NCBI GenBank assembly: GCA_900635495.1
Contig: LR134136.1
Span: forward strand, 1,612,001-1,676,000
Source: Atlantibacter hermannii
GTDB taxonomy: Bacteria > Pseudomonadota > Gammaproteobacteria > Enterobacterales > Enterobacteriaceae
DNA: 64,000 bases
Direction: 5' to 3'
Below the pieces are notes generated by a model. That model saw only the letters and a list, made by a program, of their open reading frames with translations, was not told the origin of the DNA and made no database searches. Below, one piece after another: positions 59,576 through 64,000 of the stretch (its first letter is position 1; each line of letters starts with the position of its first letter). The position numbers and the translations under genes are program-made.

Positions 59576-59836
59576 GAGGGGGTTATATGGAATCGTTCCG
59601 TTCGCCATCGCCGCAGCTTAGCACGTCCGATCGGCAGAGATCCGGCATCCTGCCTTTCTTGCCCTAAGGCCTCTCATGCACACCTCGGCGATATCTGCAG
59701 GAACCGAAAAACCTCGCGATACTTCCCGGTTTTCATTGCAACCACATCATTGCTAAAACCCCGTTAAATCTCACAGCGGCAATAGTCGCGAAGTTAAAAA
59801 TAAAAAGATAAAAGTGAGGGGTGTTGGGTCCGGCAT

Positions 59837-59977
59837 CAAAATCGCCGAGGCGAAATTGACGAGCCAGGTCAGCCAGCATGGATGCTGGCTGAGGTCGTGA
59901 GCCACATGGATGTGGCATCACGGCCGACCTGAAGCGAGGAGATGGAGCCAAGGGAAGCGGCATAGCCGCCGATTTTG
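59837..59977. repeat. Structured intergenic element with paired CATGGATG hairpins
   Basis: Two perfect hairpins share the central ATGGAT: AGCCAGCATGGATGCTGGCT at 59871-59890 and GCCACATGGATGTGGC at 59901-59916. The second is extended by GTGA with TCAC and AGGTC with GACCT (59892-59930). The whole is bracketed by CAAAATCG (59837-59844) and CGATTTTG (59970-59977), and GCGGCATAGCCGC near the right end forms another stem. No coding frame covers it. It resembles dispersed intergenic repeats, or a structured RNA. I cannot count copies from one window. Confidence 0.5.
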
Positions 59978-60001
59978 TTAGACGGGAGCGGGGATTGCAA
60001 C

Positions 60002-60023
60002 GGGGAGTGCGGAACTCCCCTTT
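60002..60023 (+). terminator. Terminator-like hairpin downstream of the structured element
   Basis: GGGGAGT, loop GCGGA and ACTCCCC (60002-60020) are followed by TTT only. It could end a transcript coming from rlmC or from the structured element. Confidence 0.45.
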
Positions 60024-60151
60024 ACCCGTTCGCGTGCTACGGAATGGCGTTGAGCCGCCAATGCATCGCGAACGGAATCATTCAACCGTACGTAACTATT
60101 CGACGAACAGAACTAATCCACTGAACAGAACCCTTCCACCAGACGGATTCA

Positions 60152-60886
60152 TTACTGCGCCGGGAACCACTTATCGCTGATCTGCTGATAAGTACCATCC
60201 GCTTTAATCGCTGCCAGCGCGTCGTTAAATTTCTTCAGCAGCGCCACGTTATCCGGACGAACCGCGATGCCCAGGCCGGTACCGAAATATTGCGGATCGG
60301 TCACTTTCGGCGTGGCCGCGCCCAGCTGCGGGTTAGTTTTTAGCCATTCGTTAACCACGGCAGTATCACCGAATACGCCATCAATACGGCCATTTTTCAG
60401 GTCGATAATCGCATTCTGATAGCTGTCATAGGCCACCGTTTTCACTTCAGGATGCTTATCCTGCAGGTATTTCTGGTGGGTAGTGCCGTTTTCCATCCCG
60501 ATGCGCTTGCCTTTCAAATCATCGAAAGATTTGTAGGTGTCTTTTTTGGCAATCACCAGCGCGGAGTTGGCGTAATAAGGCGCGGTAAATGCCACCTGCT
60601 TGCTGCGCTCAGGGGTGATGTCCATGCCGGAAATTACCGCATCGTATTTTTTGAATTTCAGCGACGGGATCAGGCTGTCAAACGCGTGGTTGGTAAAGGT
60701 GCATTCCGCCTGCATTTGTTTGCACAGGGCTTTTGCGAGATCGATATCGAAACCGACAATCTGGTTATTGGAATCGAGGGATTCAAAAGGCGGATAGGTC
60801 GCCGAGGAACCGAAACTGATTTTTTCTGCCGCGCCCGCAGAAATCGCAACCGTAGAAAGGATTGCCGCTAAAAGTAATTTTTTCAT
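60152..60886 (-). CDS. artJ: Arginine-binding periplasmic protein ArtJ
   Basis: A 244-residue amino-acid-binding protein (E. coli 243). I choose the ATG at 60886 (MKKLLLAAILSTVAISAGAA), which gives a clean signal peptide; upstream in-frame ATG is not conserved. The ligand site has TYPPFESLD, DSLIPSLKFKKYDAVISGMD and GDTAVVNEW. ArtJ binds L-arginine with high affinity and feeds ArtQMP. It is transcribed separately from artPIQM, preceded by an ARG-box pair. Intact. Confidence 0.96.
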   Translation of the reverse strand: MKKLLLAAILSTVAISAGAAEKISFGSSATYPPFESLDSNNQIVGFDIDLAKALCKQMQAECTFTNHAFDSLIPSLKFKKYDAVISGMDITPERSKQVAFTAPYYANSALVIAKKDTYKSFDDLKGKRIGMENGTTHQKYLQDKHPEVKTVAYDSYQNAIIDLKNGRIDGVFGDTAVVNEWLKTNPQLGAATPKVTDPQYFGTGLGIAVRPDNVALLKKFNDALAAIKADGTYQQISDKWFPAQ

Positions 60887-60957
60887 TGTGTCGCTCCCGT
60901 CTGTCAATTTTTATTCTGGAAAACCGTTTACCCGGCCTTGAATACACCATGCCAGCA

Positions 60958-60996
60958 AATGAATTTATATGCAATAAAAATGTATATTTATATTTT
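60958..60996 (-). promoter_or_regulatory. Tandem ARG boxes upstream of artJ
   Basis: Two 18-base AT-rich boxes, AATGAATTTATATGCAAT and AATGTATATTTATATTTT, are separated by exactly three bases (60976-60978), the classical spacing for a hexamer of ArgR. The first fits the consensus WNTGAATWWWWATTCANW well, the second less so. E. coli artJ is strongly repressed by ArgR-arginine. Confidence 0.75.
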
Positions 60997-61068
60997 AATC
61001 AGACGGTAAATAATTCGCGGAAGGCGGTAATGCTGGCAACGTTGAAGATGTGGATTATTGCTGACAGC

Positions 61069-61093
61069 GGCCTGAGACAGGGCGTCTCAGGCC
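61069..61093 (-). terminator. Hairpin at the end of artPIQM
   Basis: GGCCTGAGAC, five-base loop and GTCTCAGGCC form a perfect 10-bp stem 14 bases after the artM stop. No T run follows on the minus strand, so termination may need Rho or the hairpin may protect the mRNA end. Confidence 0.5.
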
Positions 61094-61106
61094 GGTAACG
61101 CAAGCG

Positions 61107-61775
61107 TCAGTTACGACGTTCAAACGCCAGTGCGCGGCGTTCGATAAGACGCATCATTAGCGTCAACAAACCATTAACGATCAGGTAGATAACTCCAGCA
61201 GCGCCGAACACCATCACATCATACGTTCTGCCGTACAGCAGTTGCCCGTGGCCCATCACTTCCATCAGAGTAATGGTGTAGGCAAGGGAGGTACTTTTAA
61301 ATACCAGCACCACTTCGTTGGAGTAGGAGGACAGTGCGCGTTTAAATGCATAAGGAAGCAAAATTGCCAGGGTGTCTTTCTTGCTCATCCCGAGCGACTG
61401 ACAGGACTGCCATTGCCCTTCGGGGATTGCACGAATCGCGCCATAAAACAGCAGCGTGGTATAGGCCGCCGAGTTGAGCGACAGCGCCAGCAGGGCACAC
61501 AGCCAGGGCTCGGACAACAAATGCCATAATCCCGGGTATTCCTGCAGTGCCGGGAACTGACCCGGTCCGTAATAAATCAGGAAGATTTGCACCAGCAGCG
61601 GCGTGCCGGTGAACAGCGTGATATAACCGCGCACCAGCAACGACAGCACCGGCGTTTTCAGCGTCAGCACCACGGTAAACAGCAATGCCAGGATCAGCGC
61701 CACAATCAGCGAGGCGACGGTCAGCGTCAGGCTGGTTTGCAGGCCCTGGAGAAGTTCGGGTAAGTATTCCAGCAT
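61107..61775 (-). CDS. artM: Arginine importer permease ArtM
   Basis: A 222-residue permease of the His/Glu/Gln/Arg/opine family, E. coli length. It has about five helices; the EAA loop reads EGQWQSCQSLGMSKKDTLAILL. Its ATG overlaps the artQ stop by one base (TGATG). It pairs with ArtQ as the channel for arginine. Last gene of artPIQM. Intact. Confidence 0.96.
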   Translation of the reverse strand: MLEYLPELLQGLQTSLTLTVASLIVALILALLFTVVLTLKTPVLSLLVRGYITLFTGTPLLVQIFLIYYGPGQFPALQEYPGLWHLLSEPWLCALLALSLNSAAYTTLLFYGAIRAIPEGQWQSCQSLGMSKKDTLAILLPYAFKRALSSYSNEVVLVFKSTSLAYTITLMEVMGHGQLLYGRTYDVMVFGAAGVIYLIVNGLLTLMMRLIERRALAFERRN

Positions 61776-62492
61776 CAGCCTGGTCTCCGCTCAAAGCGCG
61801 TGGCGCGCTGATCGATCCGTTTCAGGATGTACTGACTGATAAGGGTAATCACCAGATAAATTGCCGCCGCCACGATATACCAGGTAAACGGCTCCTGGGT
61901 GCGGGTCGCGATGCTTTTGGTTTGCAGCATTAAATCGTTCACGCTAATTAACGACACCAGCGCGGTGTCTTTCAACAGCACCAGCCACTGGTTACCGAGG
62001 CCTGGCAGCGCATGGCGCCACATTTGCGGCATAACCAGACGGAAAAAGATCGCCGTTTTCGACAGGCCCAGCGCCTGGCCGGATTCCCACTGGCCCACCG
62101 GCACCGCTTTCAGCGCGCCGCGCAGGGTTTGCGAGGCGTACGCCGCATACAGCAGCGACAGCGCAATCACGCCGCACAGGAAGGGGCTGACATCAAAATT
62201 TTCAATCTCCATCCGTACCGGAATTTGCATAAAGCCGAGATTGAGGGTGAAACCGTCAGAAAGCAGAAGCAGCAGCTGTGAAGAGCCAAAATAGATAAAC
62301 AGCACCACCAGAATTTCCGGCAGTCCACGAAACATGGTGACCAGCGCGGTGGCGATCCATGCAACGGGCCGCCATTTGGCGGACTCCCAAACCGCGAAGA
62401 GCATCGCCAGCGCCAGGGCCGATGATCAACGCGCAAACGGCAAGGCCGACGGTCATCCCGGCGGCGCTTGCTAAAGTAAACATTTCGTTCAT
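61775..62492 (-). CDS. artQ: Arginine importer permease ArtQ (one frameshift)
   Basis: Repaired length is 238 residues, exactly E. coli ArtQ. The start ATG at 62492 gives MNEMFTLASAAGMTVGLAVC. An extra base at 62416-62418 (within ALIIGLALAMLFAVWES) breaks the frame near residue 25. The EAA loop is VGQWESGQALGLSKTAIFFR. With ArtM it forms the membrane part of the arginine importer. Confidence 0.94.
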
Positions 62493-62499
62493 TCAGATA

Positions 62500-63231
62500 T
62501 TACTTCTGGAACCATTTGTTATAGATATTTTCGTAGGTGCCGTCTTTCTTCACTTTATCCAGCGCGGTATTGAATTTCTGCTGGAGTTCAGTGTTGCCCT
62601 GACGGACTGCGATGCCTAAACCGGTGCCGAAATAATCTTTATCGGTGACCTTGTCGCCGACGGCTGCCAGCTTGTCATTGCTTTTCAGCCATTCCGTCAC
62701 GACCGCCGTGTCGCCAAACACCGCGTCAATACGGCCATTCTGCAGATCCAGTTTCGCATTCTGATAGCTGTCATACGGAACGGTGGTGATTTCCGGGTGC
62801 TTATCGTTGATGAATTTCTGGTGGGTAGTACCGTTCTGAACGCCTACTTTTTTGCCTTTCAACTGATCGATGCTGGCAACTTTGCCTTTCTGGCCCACGA
62901 ACAGCGCAGAGTTATCGTAGTAGGCATTGGTGAACAGAACCTGTTTTTCACGCTCTGGTGTTATATCCATACCGGCCATCACCGCATCGAAACGGCGGAA
63001 CTTCAGGCTCGGGATCAGACTGTCGAACGCCTGGTTGGTGAAAGTACAGGTAGCGTCGATTTCTTTACACAGTGCATTCGCCAGATCCACATCGAACCCA
63101 ACGATCTCGTTTTTGTCGTTCATCGATTCAAAAGGAGGGTAAGACGCTTCGGTCGCAAAACGAATGGTCTGCGCGGCGGCGGCGGACAGGCTTATGCTGG
63201 CAAGCAGTGTAGCAATCAGTACTTTTTTCAT
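62500..63231 (-). CDS. artI: Periplasmic arginine-family binding protein ArtI
   Basis: A 243-residue binding protein, E. coli length, starting at the ATG 63231 (MKKVLIATLLASISLSAAAA). The ligand region has SYPPFESMND and DSLIPSLKFRRFDAVMAGMD. It is a paralogue of ArtJ in the artPIQM operon; its ligand is unclear in E. coli, where it does not bind arginine well. Seven bases separate it from artQ. Intact. Confidence 0.95.
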   Translation of the reverse strand: MKKVLIATLLASISLSAAAAQTIRFATEASYPPFESMNDKNEIVGFDVDLANALCKEIDATCTFTNQAFDSLIPSLKFRRFDAVMAGMDITPEREKQVLFTNAYYDNSALFVGQKGKVASIDQLKGKKVGVQNGTTHQKFINDKHPEITTVPYDSYQNAKLDLQNGRIDAVFGDTAVVTEWLKSNDKLAAVGDKVTDKDYFGTGLGIAVRQGNTELQQKFNTALDKVKKDGTYENIYNKWFQK

Positions 63232-63251
63232 TGTCATTGTCCCGATCAACA

Positions 63252-63980
63252 TCAGTGAGATAAGTAGTATTTAAACGCGTCGGTCTGCGGGTGGGTAAAG
63301 CAACTCGCATCCCCTTGCTCGATGATATGGCCGTTTTCCATATACACCACGCGGCTCGCGGTTTTGCGCGCCACTTCGACTTCGTGGGTGACGATCACCT
63401 GGGTAATTCCGGTTTGCGAAAGCTCACGAATGATGCTGACGATTTGCGCGGTAATTTCCGGATCAAGCGCCGCCGTTGGCTCGTCGAACAGCAGGACCTG
63501 CGGTTCCATCATCAGTGCGCGGGCAATCGCCACACGCTGCTGTTGGCCGCCGGAAAGGTGTAAGGGGTAGCGATCCACATAAGGCGTTAAACGCAGACGT
63601 TCCAGCAGCTTATCGGCACGCGCGCGGGCATCGGCTTTGCTAAGACCCAGCACACGGCACGGCGCTTCAATCAGGTTTTGCAGCACCGTCAGGTGCGGCC
63701 ACAGATTGTACTGCTGAAATACCATGCCAACGTTCTGGCGCAGTTCGCGAATCGCTTTATCGTCCGGCGTTTTGACGAAGTCAAAATGGTTACCGGCAAT
63801 AGTGAGCTGCCCGGAGCGCGGCATCTCAAGCAGATTGAGTACACGCAGCAGCGAGCTCTTGCCCGCGCCGCTTGGGCCAAGCAGCACCAGCGTTTCGCCC
63901 TGAGGGAAATTTAAGGTGATGTCGAACAGCGCCTGGTGTGCGCCGTAGAAGCAGTTAATGCCGTTTAGTTGAATACTCAT
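63252..63980 (-). CDS. artP: Arginine importer ATPase ArtP
   Basis: A 242-residue ABC ATPase, E. coli length. Walker A GPSGAGKSS, signature LSGGQQQRVAIARAL, Walker B VLLFDEPTAALD and the switch histidine in IVTHE are present. First gene of artPIQM; its start at 63980 is 20 bases from the window edge, so the promoter lies outside. Intact. Confidence 0.96.
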   Translation of the reverse strand: MSIQLNGINCFYGAHQALFDITLNFPQGETLVLLGPSGAGKSSLLRVLNLLEMPRSGQLTIAGNHFDFVKTPDDKAIRELRQNVGMVFQQYNLWPHLTVLQNLIEAPCRVLGLSKADARARADKLLERLRLTPYVDRYPLHLSGGQQQRVAIARALMMEPQVLLFDEPTAALDPEITAQIVSIIRELSQTGITQVIVTHEVEVARKTASRVVYMENGHIIEQGDASCFTHPQTDAFKYYLSH

Positions 63981-64000
63981 GCGAAACTGTTGAATAGCAA

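Larger units (their letters stand above)
59576..60151. other. Gene-free 576-base interval between rlmC and artJ
   Basis: I see no credible protein gene here. The stretch holds a structured element at 59837-59977 and a terminator-like hairpin at 60002-60020. As I recall the two genes are close together in E. coli, so this looks like an insertion specific to this lineage. The segment 59580-59830 has no recognisable structure. Confidence 0.65.

Noticed and set aside
59871..59916. Short CRISPR-like repeat array
   Set aside because: The two units are palindromes with different arms and no regular spacers; only two copies exist.

Overview
The window is chromosomal DNA of an enterobacterium (family Enterobacteriaceae, moderately GC-rich). 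Nearly every gene has a recognisable Escherichia coli counterpart at high protein similarity and in conserved local order, but the accessory genes between them differ from E. coli. I cannot name the species; a genus near Enterobacter, Kosakonia, Lelliottia or Citrobacter is the natural guess.

Layout. 1-23945 matches the E. coli 46-minute region, read in reverse: a yegS fragment, the sRNA CyaR, trhP (yegQ), a small secreted protein, the operon mdtABCD-baeSR, a HigBA-like toxin-antitoxin pair, yegD, alkA, dgcE (yegE), udk, dcd, asmA. 23986-29035 is an accessory sugar cluster: a GH31 glycosidase, an MFS transporter and a divergent LacI-type regulator. 29029-63980 matches the E. coli 19-minute region in forward order: moeB, moeA, an iaaA remnant, gsiABCD, rimO, bssR, yliI, gstB, dacC, deoR, ybjG, mdfA, ybjI, ybjJ, rcdA, the sRNA RybB, ybjL, ybjM, grxA, ybjC, nfsA, rimK, ybjN, potFGHI, ybjO, rlmC, artJ, artMQIP. 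The two blocks lie far apart in E. coli. Their relative orientation is what one end of a large inversion around the replication terminus would produce, and the GH31 cluster sits at that junction.

How the genes work together. BaeSR senses envelope stress and drives the MdtABC efflux pump. CyaR (CRP-controlled) and RybB (sigma-E-controlled) are Hfq-type sRNAs that tune outer-membrane protein synthesis. Three binding-protein-dependent importers are present: glutathione (Gsi), putrescine (Pot) and arginine (Art). An ARG-box pair lies upstream of artJ and a sigma-54-like element upstream of potF. Other genes serve nucleotide salvage (udk, dcd), molybdopterin synthesis (moeA, moeB), cell wall and undecaprenyl phosphate recycling (dacC, ybjG), redox (grxA, nfsA) and RNA or ribosome modification (trhP, rimO, rimK, rlmC).

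Quality caveat. About 46 single-base insertions or deletions interrupt otherwise well-conserved genes. Most are one extra base in a short homopolymer, densest at 30.0-42.3 kb (moeA, gsiA-D, yliI, gstB, dacC). Because the coding sense resumes exactly in the next frame and restored lengths equal the family lengths, I read these as sequencing or assembly errors. Coordinates below give the whole gene across such breaks. I found no prophage, IS element, CRISPR array, tRNA or rRNA. The least explained items are a structured intergenic element at 59837-59977, the small secreted protein at 2162-2604, the 28-codon iaaA remnant and the GH31 cluster.
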